A stretch of 64,000 nucleotides of DNA from Allobosea vaviloviae (GTDB lineage: Bacteria > Pseudomonadota > Alphaproteobacteria > Rhizobiales > Beijerinckiaceae): NCBI RefSeq assembly GCF_001298265.1, contig NZ_LGSZ01000095.1, forward strand, positions 62,001 to 126,000, given 5' to 3'. A program made the position numbers and the translations under genes. The notes beneath the pieces were generated by a model. It did not search any database and was not told the DNA's origin. It saw nothing but the letters and a program-made list of their open reading frames with translations. Position 1 is the stretch's first letter. Each line of letters starts with the position of its first letter. Positions 16,906 to 25,055 of this stretch are shown here, piece after piece.

Positions 16906-18306
16906 TCAATGAACCGCCGTTTTCGCCGCGGCGTCGGCAGGATCACCGCCAGGGCCCGACCGCATCGGCTCGATCTTCGTCGGGCGTTGGAAGACGAAGG
17001 GCTTGAAAAACGCCGTCGCCATGTTGTCGATCCCATATTTCCGCTTGATCCAGTGCCAGGCGGCGAGATTGGAGGCCAACGTCATGAACAGCCCGGCGAT
17101 CGCGATGCCCATCAGCCCGCCGATCTGGGCCAGGCCGTACAGCAGCCCCAGGTAGAAGACGAAGATCACCGCGCGCGCGATCAGGAAGAAGCGCTCGCCG
17201 CCGCCGATCATCAACAGCCAGGAGCCTGGCCCGAAAAAGGCCTGCGAGACCGACAGTACGCACAAGGCGGTCAGGACATCGGCATGCTGCGCGAAATCCG
17301 CATTGAAGATCGACAAAACGAAGGGCGCGATCATCGCCAGGACGAGCGCGCCCAGAAGCGAAATGCAGAAGCTGGCAAAGGACAGCCGGCCGATCAGGAG
17401 CTGTGCCCCTTCATTGTCGGACTTCTGGAAGCGGGCGGCGATCATGGGGATGCCGACGGTGTCGATCGCCGCGACCGGCAAGGTCAGCAGCATCGCGATC
17501 CGCAGGGCGACGAAATAGAAGCCGGCCTTGTCCAACCCCAGCACCGCGCCGATCAGGATGGTTTCGAGATAGGCCGACGATGAGTTCAGGATGTTGTTGG
17601 CGATGAAATACAGGCTTTCCCGGCGCCAGATTCCGCGCGTCTCGGCGGGCACATCGTCGTGGCGGGCCAGCCAGCCCCAGCCTTCGCCGCGTGTGAACGC
17701 GACGGCCTGATAGAGCGTCGTGGCCCCCAGCAGCACGGTGACGATGGCCATGACGACCTCGCCATCGGCGCGATAGCCGATCAGGCCCGCCGCGGCGATG
17801 CACAGGATCGACGCCCCGCGCCAGACGATCTCGCGGGGCACGAGCGACAGGTTGATCCGCCCGTGAATGCGAAAATAGTTTTGCAGGTACTCGCTCACGG
17901 CGAAGACCGCCGCAAAGGCCAACGCCACCCACAGATGCCGATAGGGCTCCGGCAGCCTGTCGGCGAGGATGAAGAACAGGACGGCCGCGACGATCAGCAG
18001 CCCGCAGCCGAGCGCAAGCCAGCGCGCATTGACGGAGATCAGCGCCTGATTGAGCCGATGGCCGGCATCCTCGTTGCGCTGATAGCGTTTCACCACGAGG
18101 ATCTGCTGACCCAGAACCGCGATCAGGCCCAGCGCGCTGCCGATCGAAAACAGGAAGACATAGAGGCCGTATTCCTGGGTCGACAGGAAATGGCTCGCCG
18201 TCAGCAGGACGAAGAAGCTCAGGAACGTGCTGCTGAAGCGCGACGAGAAGGCGGACACGAACCGCCTGGCCTCTGTCCGCCTGGACAATCCCAGCAGGGC
18301 CTTCAC
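16906..18306 (-). CDS. polysaccharide flippase (Wzx/MATE-like)
   Basis: 466 residues, about 12-14 membrane helices, GTG start overlapping the upstream glycosyltransferase stop (GTGA at 18306-18303). Family: oligosaccharide flippases of the MOP superfamily, which move undecaprenyl-linked repeat units from the cytoplasmic to the periplasmic leaflet. Position between glycosyltransferase and hydrolase genes in a coupled operon supports the Wzx role; the polymerase-like partner is at 21978. Confidence 0.9.
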   Translation of the reverse strand: MKALLGLSRRTEARRFVSAFSSRFSSTFLSFFVLLTASHFLSTQEYGLYVFLFSIGSALGLIAVLGQQILVVKRYQRNEDAGHRLNQALISVNARWLALGCGLLIVAAVLFFILADRLPEPYRHLWVALAFAAVFAVSEYLQNYFRIHGRINLSLVPREIVWRGASILCIAAAGLIGYRADGEVVMAIVTVLLGATTLYQAVAFTRGEGWGWLARHDDVPAETRGIWRRESLYFIANNILNSSSAYLETILIGAVLGLDKAGFYFVALRIAMLLTLPVAAIDTVGIPMIAARFQKSDNEGAQLLIGRLSFASFCISLLGALVLAMIAPFVLSIFNADFAQHADVLTALCVLSVSQAFFGPGSWLLMIGGGERFFLIARAVIFVFYLGLLYGLAQIGGLMGIAIAGLFMTLASNLAAWHWIKRKYGIDNMATAFFKPFVFQRPTKIEPMRSGPGGDPADAAAKTAVH

Positions 18307-19529
18307 GGCGTCGCGCCCTGTATCTGCGGCACGCGTCCCCGCTGCGCGCCGCTCAGCAAGGCGGCGAAGACGGCCTCATAGGACGCCGCGATCCGCTCGG
18401 GCGCGTAGCGCCGTGCCGCCTCCAGCGCCCCTGCGGACAGATGGGCGATGCGCTCCGGGTTTTGGGCCAGTTCCGTGATCTGCTGGGCCAGGGCGCCGTC
18501 GTCTCCGGGCGGAAACAGGGCGCCGTTGATGCCGGGCTCGATCGTCTCGGGGATCCCGCCCGACCGCGCCCCGATCACCGGAACGCCATGGACGAACGCT
18601 TCGATCACGACCCGGCCGAAGGGTTCCCGGAAGACGGAGGGCACCGCGAGCACGTCGATCTGGGGAAAGAAGGCCTCGGGCTGAACCCAGCCGAGGAAAC
18701 GCGTGTTCTCGCTCGGGAACCGCTCCGGCAGCGCGGCGGCATATTCGCTTTTCCCGCTTCCGGCGATCAGGAACGTGACCGGCTGCCCTTTCAGGCGATG
18801 GGCGGCTGCAGCCAGCGTGTCGAGCCCCTTGATCGCATCATGGACACCGACGAAGCCCAGTCGCAGCGGCTGACCGTCGCGCGGCCCCCCGCGCGGCACG
18901 GCTGAACCGTGCGGAGCGATCGCGCCGGGAATGCGATGTGACGTGGCATGAGTGAAATAGCCCTCGTCGAGATGCCGCGCGATGATGAAATCGGTCTCGC
19001 CGACCACGGCATCGACGAAGCGCGACGTCAGCTTCTTGCCATAGGAGGTCGCCCTGCAGGATCCGCACGCGCGGGCGCAATTGTCGCCGTTGCGCCACAT
19101 GCTGCCCTTCCAGCACAGCAGAAAGGTGCTTCGCAGGATGTGGCAGACGGGCACGCCCTCGCTTCTGGCCGCGGCCCAGGTCGCCACATTGATGTTTTCG
19201 ATCGAGTCGGTCAGCACGATGTCGGGCCGGACTCGCCTGATCTCCCGGCGCATGGCGAAGAAGGCGCGGGGATTGAAATTCTCCAGCGCGTGCCAGACGA
19301 GCTTCTTCCAGGCAGGGCGTGGCAGGCGGTAGTTCCAGTCGATATTGAGCGAACGCAGCCTGTGGACCGGCACGCCGTCGAAGATCTCGTGCTTGTCCTC
19401 ATCGGCGACATTGACGACCTCGACATCGTGGCCTGCCGCCTGCAGCAGCTTCGCCACGATCATCGCCGAGATCGGGCCACCGCCGTCGATGAACGGAGGG
19501 AATGCCGCGCAGGCCATCAGAATCCGCAT
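18303..19529 (-). CDS. family 4 glycosyltransferase, first gene of the leftward EPS operon
   Basis: 408 residues from ATG 19529, preceded by a G-rich ribosome site. GT-B fold with N-terminal AAFPPFIDGGGPISAM, and the donor site FREPFGRVVIEAFVHGVPVI followed by GGIPETI near the C-terminus. An unusual cysteine cluster CARACGSC (about residues 155-162), with a further C before and after, resembles a small metal-binding knuckle inserted in the N-domain; this is seen in a subset of GT4 enzymes. Predicted to add a sugar to the lipid-linked repeat unit. Confidence 0.9.
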   Translation of the reverse strand: MRILMACAAFPPFIDGGGPISAMIVAKLLQAAGHDVEVVNVADEDKHEIFDGVPVHRLRSLNIDWNYRLPRPAWKKLVWHALENFNPRAFFAMRREIRRVRPDIVLTDSIENINVATWAAARSEGVPVCHILRSTFLLCWKGSMWRNGDNCARACGSCRATSYGKKLTSRFVDAVVGETDFIIARHLDEGYFTHATSHRIPGAIAPHGSAVPRGGPRDGQPLRLGFVGVHDAIKGLDTLAAAAHRLKGQPVTFLIAGSGKSEYAAALPERFPSENTRFLGWVQPEAFFPQIDVLAVPSVFREPFGRVVIEAFVHGVPVIGARSGGIPETIEPGINGALFPPGDDGALAQQITELAQNPERIAHLSAGALEAARRYAPERIAASYEAVFAALLSGAQRGRVPQIQGATP

Positions 19530-20025
19530 GCCGCCCCCCATTGCCGGGAGGGTTCGATCGCAACCTCGGGGGCGCACGAGGCGGCTCGCTCCGCCCGGAC
19601 ACGGCTGAAGGGCCAATCCTTGCCGAAAGAAAGGGTCATGATGCCTGAAGCTGCCGCAGTGCCGTCACGTCGGATTCCGCGCGGTGTCTTGGTCAAGGTG
19701 AAGCGGGTCGGCAATGCTGCGGCTCCACCCAGGACGCGTCTCCGGGACGGCGGCGTTGGTCACTGTCGTGTTTGGGACGATTTCTCTAAATATCTATTTA
19801 TCACCAAGGCCGATGACAATAAACATCCAGGCTATCTCCGCATCAATCGTGGTTAAATCCGATTTTAGACAATTATCTACAGATCATTAAAATTTGAGCT
19901 ATCTACTTAGGACAATCTTAACCACGGATGCTCAGCATGCCCTCTGGATTTTAGCCCTTCCGGATGTCTGCCCTCGGGCCGGCAATCGGCCGGGGGGCGT
20001 CAGGCCGCGTTTCGGGAGGCTTCAG
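19530..20025. promoter_or_regulatory. divergent EPS regulatory region with AT-rich repeats
   Basis: 496 bases between the divergent glycosyltransferase and Wzz-like genes. From 19780 to 19920 it is strikingly AT-rich and contains three copies of TATCTA (19791, 19874, 19900). A perfect nine-base inverted repeat, CGTGGTTAA (19848-19856) and TTAACCACG (19918-19926), has centres exactly 70 bases apart. Both EPS promoters must be here. AT-rich sites with T-A steps suit MucR/Ros-type or H-NS-like regulators, but none is identified. Confidence 0.55.
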
Positions 20026-21978
20026 GTGGTTGCTGCGTTGGAGGCCGGAGGACGACGCGACGCGCCATCGCCGACCTCGGCATTCAGCTTGCCGGAGCTC
20101 CTGGGACTGCTGAAGCGCAGGCGCCTGATGGTGGCGGCCAGTGCCGGTCTCACGCTGCTGCTTGCTCTCGCCTATCTCGCCGTCCAGACGCCTGTCTATC
20201 GGGCAACAGCCGAATTGCTGGTCGATCCGCAGGCCCTGCAGATCGTCGGCAGGGATATCGTGCGCTCTGACAGCTCGGCTTCGATCGACTTCGCCAATGT
20301 CGACAGCCAGTCTCTGGTGATGACGTCGTCGGGCGTGCTGCGTCAGGTGATCAGCGATCTTGACCTCGAGCAGGATGCTGCCTTCACGCCTCAACCGGGG
20401 TTTCTCGCGCGCCATTTCGGCAAGCTCTTGCTGCCGACCCCGCAACAGCGTGCTGCGCAGACGATGGATGCACTGCGGCGCGTGATCGTCATCCAGCGCG
20501 TCGAGAACTCGCTCGTCTTCCGCATCATCGTGTCGCATCCCGATGCCGAGAAGTCAGCCGATATCGCGAACTCCCTCGCCAGGGCTTATTTCCGCCAGGG
20601 CAATGACGGGCGCCGCGGCGCGGTCGAGCGCGCCAACGAGTCCTTGATCAGCCAGATTGCCGGACTGCGCACGCAGCTCAACGATGCCGAAGCGGCGATC
20701 CAGGCCTTCCGGATCAAGAACAACCTCGTCAGCACCGGTCAGACCGGCCTCGTCGTGACGCAGCAGCTGCGCGATCTCTACACGCAGATCGGCCAGGCCA
20801 ACGCCGAACTCGCCCGCCAGACGGCGCGGCGCGACGGCATCGCCAACCTTCGGGACACTGAGCTGCTGTCCGACATCATGCCCGAGGCCCTGACCTCGAC
20901 CAGCATCGTCTCGCTGCGCACGCAATACGCCCAAAGCGCGCGCGAGGCGGCGAGCATGGCGCAAACGCTGATGCCGCAGCACCCCCGACTGATCGAGATT
21001 CGGGCGGAGCTGGCCGAGACGCGCAAGCTGCTCGCCGCGGAGCTCGGACGCGTGCGCTCCTCAGTGCAGCAGGCCTATCGCCAGGCGGAGTCCAACCTCG
21101 CCAACCTGCAAAAGCGCGCCGGCGAGTTGACGCGCTCGCAGGAAAACAGCGGCGTCGCCGAGATCCGGCTCCGCCAGCTCGAGAGCGAGGCCGAGGCGAT
21201 CCGGGCCGTCTACAATGCCTCGCTGACGCGTGCCCGCGAGCTCGACCAGCAAAAGAAGATCGAGACGAGCAACTCCCGCCTGCTGTCGGAAGCCGTTCCG
21301 CCCGCGGTCGCATCCAAGCCGCCTGCGATCATCGTCCTGGCCGCCGCGTTGCTGTTTGGCGCCTGCGCCGGATTGGGCATCGCCTATCTGCTGGAGTTGC
21401 TGCCCCCACGGGTCGGCCGACTGCTGCCGCAGAGCGCATTGACGGCCAAGCAGGCCGCAGACATCCTCGGTGTCGCCAGCGTGGCGCGACTGCCCAAGGC
21501 CACGGCTGGACGACAGGCCGCGCTCGCCCCGGTCGCGAAGCTGCTCCAGGAGCAGTTCGGGCGACATCTTCCGGCCTCCATCCTGATCGCTGGCCCGCTC
21601 GACGCCGCGGCGCAGGCCGATATCGCGCAGCATCTCGCCCAGGCTCTGGCGGACATCGGCGAAAGCGTACTGATCTATCGCGAAAGCGCAGGGCGCAACG
21701 ACGTCAACATCCGGCGCTTCGATACCGCCAACGGCGCGTCGGGAGCCGCATCGCGGCGCAGCAACTTCGTGCTCGTCTTGCGGTCCGGTGCGCTCGACAG
21801 CCGGCGCGCGGTCTCGCCCGACGCGGTCGTTCTGGCTGCGGATATCTCGGGGATGCGTGCGCCCGACATCATCAAGGCGGCAGCCGACGTCGATCCGACG
21901 GGCGAACTCGTCGTCGCGCTCGTGACCCCGGGCGAAGATGAGCGCCTGTTCAAAAGGTGGCCAAGGGCCGCCGCGTGA
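20026..21978 (+). CDS. polysaccharide chain-length determinant (Wzz/GNVR family) with degenerate kinase-like C-domain
   Basis: 650 residues from a GTG at 20026 with GGGAGGC five bases upstream. Layout: first membrane helix near residues 40-60, a long periplasmic region with Wzz domain, coiled coils (about 190-430) and the GNVR-like segment, second membrane helix near 430-455, and a cytoplasmic tail of about 170 residues. The tail resembles a BY-kinase nucleotide domain, but where Walker A should be the sequence is IAGPLDAAAQADIA, with no GKST. So it is probably a co-polymerase that controls chain length without autokinase activity. It overlaps the polymerase gene by one base (TGATG). Confidence 0.88.
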   Translation: MVAALEAGGRRDAPSPTSAFSLPELLGLLKRRRLMVAASAGLTLLLALAYLAVQTPVYRATAELLVDPQALQIVGRDIVRSDSSASIDFANVDSQSLVMTSSGVLRQVISDLDLEQDAAFTPQPGFLARHFGKLLLPTPQQRAAQTMDALRRVIVIQRVENSLVFRIIVSHPDAEKSADIANSLARAYFRQGNDGRRGAVERANESLISQIAGLRTQLNDAEAAIQAFRIKNNLVSTGQTGLVVTQQLRDLYTQIGQANAELARQTARRDGIANLRDTELLSDIMPEALTSTSIVSLRTQYAQSAREAASMAQTLMPQHPRLIEIRAELAETRKLLAAELGRVRSSVQQAYRQAESNLANLQKRAGELTRSQENSGVAEIRLRQLESEAEAIRAVYNASLTRARELDQQKKIETSNSRLLSEAVPPAVASKPPAIIVLAAALLFGACAGLGIAYLLELLPPRVGRLLPQSALTAKQAADILGVASVARLPKATAGRQAALAPVAKLLQEQFGRHLPASILIAGPLDAAAQADIAQHLAQALADIGESVLIYRESAGRNDVNIRRFDTANGASGAASRRSNFVLVLRSGALDSRRAVSPDAVVLAADISGMRAPDIIKAAADVDPTGELVVALVTPGEDERLFKRWPRAAA

Positions 21979-23237
21979 TGGCCGTCGGGCACGATGTCGG
22001 GGACATCCATGGCTCGCAACCGCCAGCGCCGCTGACGCTCGCGCTGCTGGTCGGCGCGCTGACCTTCAACACCGCGCTGTGCTTCCTCAACACGAATGTC
22101 ATGGGCGTCAACGACACCATGGTCATGGGCTCCGAGGTCGTGCTCGTGGCCACGGCGCTCTATCTCGGCCTCGGCCGGAGCGCGGCGCCCTATGTCGTGC
22201 TGGCCATCTTCATGTCCTACGCCGCCATGCTGATGGCGATGCGCCCCTTGCTCGATCCCAAGGCGGTGCGCGACTTCCTGATCCCCATCGCCTTCTACCT
22301 GCTCGGGCGGAGCTGCCGAGATCCGCGGCTCGCCGATCGTGCGGCGCTGATCTGTGGCCTGATCGTCGTGGTCTTCGGGCTGTTCGAGTTCCTGGCGCTC
22401 GACGTCTACGTGAAATATTTCAACATCATCAAATACTACGTCGCACGTGGTACCGTGGCGCCGTCCGACGTCAAGGCCGATACCGGGGCTCTCTTCGCGT
22501 CCGGAATCCGGCCCGATGCGCGTACGCTGCTGCCGTTTCTGGGGCCGCACCGCGCATCCTCGGTCTTCCTGGAGCCGATCTCGACCGGAAATTTCGGGGC
22601 CATCATCTACATCTGGTGCCTGAATCGGAAGGAGATGCGCAAGCGCTGGCTGACCATGGCCACGGGCATCGGCGCGATCATCCTCAGCGACTCCCGCTTC
22701 GGCGCCAATGTCTGCGTCGTCGCGACCGCCGCCTGGTTCGTGGCGCCGCGCACGCCGCGCTTCGTCTGGCTGGCAGCGCCCTTCTTCGTGCTGGCGGGAC
22801 TGGCGATCTACGGCTTCACCAGCGCCGAGGTGAAGTGGGAGAACAATTTCGGCGGTCGCCTGCTCTGGACGGCGCGTCTGGTGACCTCGCTGTCGCCGGC
22901 TGCGGTCTGGGGCCTGTCGCCGGACAAGCCGTTCCTGTCGGATTCGGGCTACGCCTATACGCTCAACCAGATCGGCCTCGTTGGCGCGCTCGGCTTCTGG
23001 AGCCTCTTCATCTTCACGCCGGAGCGCTCCCCCCGGGCCTGGCGCTTCAAGGTCTGCGTCGCCACCTATATCTGCCTGCTGATGCTGGTCAGCGATTCCG
23101 TCTATTCGATCAAGACCGCGGCGCTGCTCTGGTTCCTGACGGGCACGAGCGATGCTGCGCCCGATACGGCAGAAACCAGCCTCGCTGCCGAGCCTGTGCG
23201 GGCACGCTCCGCTTATTTGGCGGCTGGAACGGTCTGA
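21978..23237 (+). CDS. O-antigen polymerase/ligase-like membrane protein (Wzy-like)
   Basis: 419 residues with about ten membrane helices and one large periplasmic loop (about residues 150-215), the topology of Wzy/WaaL proteins. ATG 21978 overlaps the Wzz-like stop; a GTG at 21957 is the alternative. With a flippase and Wzz protein nearby it is the likely polymerase of the repeat unit in the periplasmic leaflet. Its 3' end overlaps the convergent acyltransferase gene by 25 bases. Confidence 0.82.
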   Translation: MAVGHDVGDIHGSQPPAPLTLALLVGALTFNTALCFLNTNVMGVNDTMVMGSEVVLVATALYLGLGRSAAPYVVLAIFMSYAAMLMAMRPLLDPKAVRDFLIPIAFYLLGRSCRDPRLADRAALICGLIVVVFGLFEFLALDVYVKYFNIIKYYVARGTVAPSDVKADTGALFASGIRPDARTLLPFLGPHRASSVFLEPISTGNFGAIIYIWCLNRKEMRKRWLTMATGIGAIILSDSRFGANVCVVATAAWFVAPRTPRFVWLAAPFFVLAGLAIYGFTSAEVKWENNFGGRLLWTARLVTSLSPAAVWGLSPDKPFLSDSGYAYTLNQIGLVGALGFWSLFIFTPERSPRAWRFKVCVATYICLLMLVSDSVYSIKTAALLWFLTGTSDAAPDTAETSLAAEPVRARSAYLAAGTV

Positions 23238-24403
23238 ACCGGCGGCAGCGTAGCCGCTGCAGCGGGTTCTTCGCCCGTATGGATCCGGGCCGTCAGCGAG
23301 AACTTGCGGCGCAGGCGCAGGATGGGCTTCTCGATGGCATGCCAGGAGAAGATCGCCATCGCGCTGGCGGCCGCGATCGAGAGCGCGAAGAAGGCCGGCC
23401 GGTTGTCGATCCAGGGCATGAGTTGGATCATCGCCTGCTGCAGCGGATATCCGTAGAGATAGATGCCGTAGGAATAGTCGCCGCGCGACAGCGGCTTGAA
23501 GACGAGCTTGGGCGACAACCCGGCATAGACGACGGCATAGGCGAAGATCGGCGCCGTGGCGAAGCTAAAGATGGGATTGGCGTTCCAGTCCGGCGAGCCG
23601 AAGGCGGCGATCGCGACATAGGCCGCGATGCAGGCCACGGCATATCCGAAGCGGTAGGGAATGCGCTCGCGGTACTGGTAGAGCACGATGCCGGCGAGGA
23701 AGAGCGGCACCAGCCGCGCCGCGCCGCGCGTCACGAACAGATAGGTCAGCGCGTCGTGATAGGGCAGCACGATGCCCAGCTTGCCGACGATGAAGATGCT
23801 CATCGACACGCCAAACAGCGCCAGCGTCGCGAGCAGGACGAGAAAGCGCCGCCGGAACAGCCCGGTGAACATCGCCCCGACCAGCAGGACATAGCAGGCG
23901 ATCTCGTGCGGCACCGTCCAGAGCGAGCCGTTGACGATCCGCGGATTGGGATTGTCGAGAAAGACGCCCGGCAGCTCGTAATGGATGCTGCCGAGGATGT
24001 TCAGGAAATAGCGCGCGAAAAGCGGGTCGGACACATACTGGCCGAGGGTATAGACCGTCAGCAGCGGGCCCAGGACAAGTGCCGACAGGATGATCTCGAC
24101 GGCCAATGCCGGCAGGATGCGCAAGCCGCGATTGACGACGAACTGCCCGATCGACAGCCGCTCGGCGCTGCCTGCGACCAGAAACCCGCTCAGGGCAAAG
24201 AACATCGGCAGAGGCGCGAAATCGAAAGCCCATTGGGCGAGCGGCAGGTAGGGGCCGACCGGGGCCAGCGCAGCCTCCGGGCTCTCGACACGCAGCAATG
24301 AGGTGTGGATGTAGAGCACCGAGAGCGCCAGCCCGATGCGCACGGCATCGAAGCCTGGGCCGACACCCTTGTGGTCCGCAAGACGCGATCCGAACGTCAC
24401 CAT
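23213..24403 (-). CDS. acyltransferase 3 family protein (OafA/ExoZ-like)
   Basis: 396 residues with about ten membrane helices. It starts with FDAVRIGLALSVLYIHTS, the catalytic His region (R-x10-H), and has the FFALSGFLV motif about 45 residues later, both family hallmarks. It transfers acetyl or another acyl group to a sugar across the inner membrane. ATG 24403 is preferred to an upstream TTG. Convergent overlap with the polymerase gene and divergent orientation to the carrier-protein operon leave its acceptor open: the exopolysaccharide is most likely. Confidence 0.88.
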   Translation of the reverse strand: MVTFGSRLADHKGVGPGFDAVRIGLALSVLYIHTSLLRVESPEAALAPVGPYLPLAQWAFDFAPLPMFFALSGFLVAGSAERLSIGQFVVNRGLRILPALAVEIILSALVLGPLLTVYTLGQYVSDPLFARYFLNILGSIHYELPGVFLDNPNPRIVNGSLWTVPHEIACYVLLVGAMFTGLFRRRFLVLLATLALFGVSMSIFIVGKLGIVLPYHDALTYLFVTRGAARLVPLFLAGIVLYQYRERIPYRFGYAVACIAAYVAIAAFGSPDWNANPIFSFATAPIFAYAVVYAGLSPKLVFKPLSRGDYSYGIYLYGYPLQQAMIQLMPWIDNRPAFFALSIAAASAMAIFSWHAIEKPILRLRRKFSLTARIHTGEEPAAAATLPPVQTVPAAK

Positions 24404-24809
24404 GCCTCGCAACTCCTCGCCGGCAGGCGGCGCGACATCTGCGCCGGAAGAGCCGATATAGCAGTGCAAAGCCTTCAAGGGGCGGACGGAAGGCGCTGAG
24501 TCAGACGAAAACTAAAGTTATCGTAAACAGGCCATCGCCAATTTTGCGCACCGGGATCGTTTCGAGCCCATTTACCAAACGTCGCTGTCGTAATGATCTC
24601 CTCGAGATTCGACGATGTTTGCAACCCGCCATTAAATCTTTAGCGGTACACCGGTTTCACAAGAAAAGACCGCGTCGAACACGATCAATCCGACTTCACG
24701 AGAAATGGGCATCGAGCCGCATGGCGGGCGCATTGCGCGCTGCCCAGTGTTTGCTCGAAAGCTGCATCCTTCGCCGAGGTCGCCAGCAGATGGAATGGCA
24801 GCACCCACC
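24404..24809. other. 406-base divergent intergenic region, EPS acyltransferase / carrier-protein operon
   Basis: Holds the promoters for both neighbours. Two AT-richer patches (about 24505-24555 and 24620-24680) are likely promoter regions. No consensus EcfG, RpoE or clear operator palindrome was found, and no small gene with a ribosome site. Confidence 0.45.
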
Positions 24810-25055
24810 ATGAAGAGCAGGATCAGGGACATTCTCAAGACGACGGCCCGGCTTCCGGTCGATGTCGCCGCTCTCGCAGACGACGCCGACCTCTACAATG
24901 CTGGCCTGACCTCGTTCGGCACGGTCGAGCTGATGATGGCGCTGGAAGAAGCCTTCGAGGTCGAATTCCCAGACAAGATGATGAACCGCCGCAATTTTGC
25001 GTCCGTCGCGGCGATCGAGAACGCCATCCTGAGCATCCAGAGCGAGCACGTCTGA
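24810..25055 (+). CDS. free-standing acyl/aminoacyl carrier protein
   Basis: 81 residues of a four-helix carrier protein. The phosphopantetheine site is S35 in NAGLTSFGTVELM, with T-S-F in place of the usual D-S-L. Helix II is acidic (ALEEAFEVEFPD). ATG 24810 is chosen; ATG 24795 is possible and neither has a strong ribosome site. It shares one base with the next gene (TGATG at 25053-25057) and lies two genes upstream of an amino acid:[carrier protein] ligase. So the likely cargo is a thioester-bound small amino acid rather than a fatty acid. Needs a phosphopantetheinyl transferase encoded elsewhere. Confidence 0.9.
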   Translation: MKSRIRDILKTTARLPVDVAALADDADLYNAGLTSFGTVELMMALEEAFEVEFPDKMMNRRNFASVAAIENAILSIQSEHV

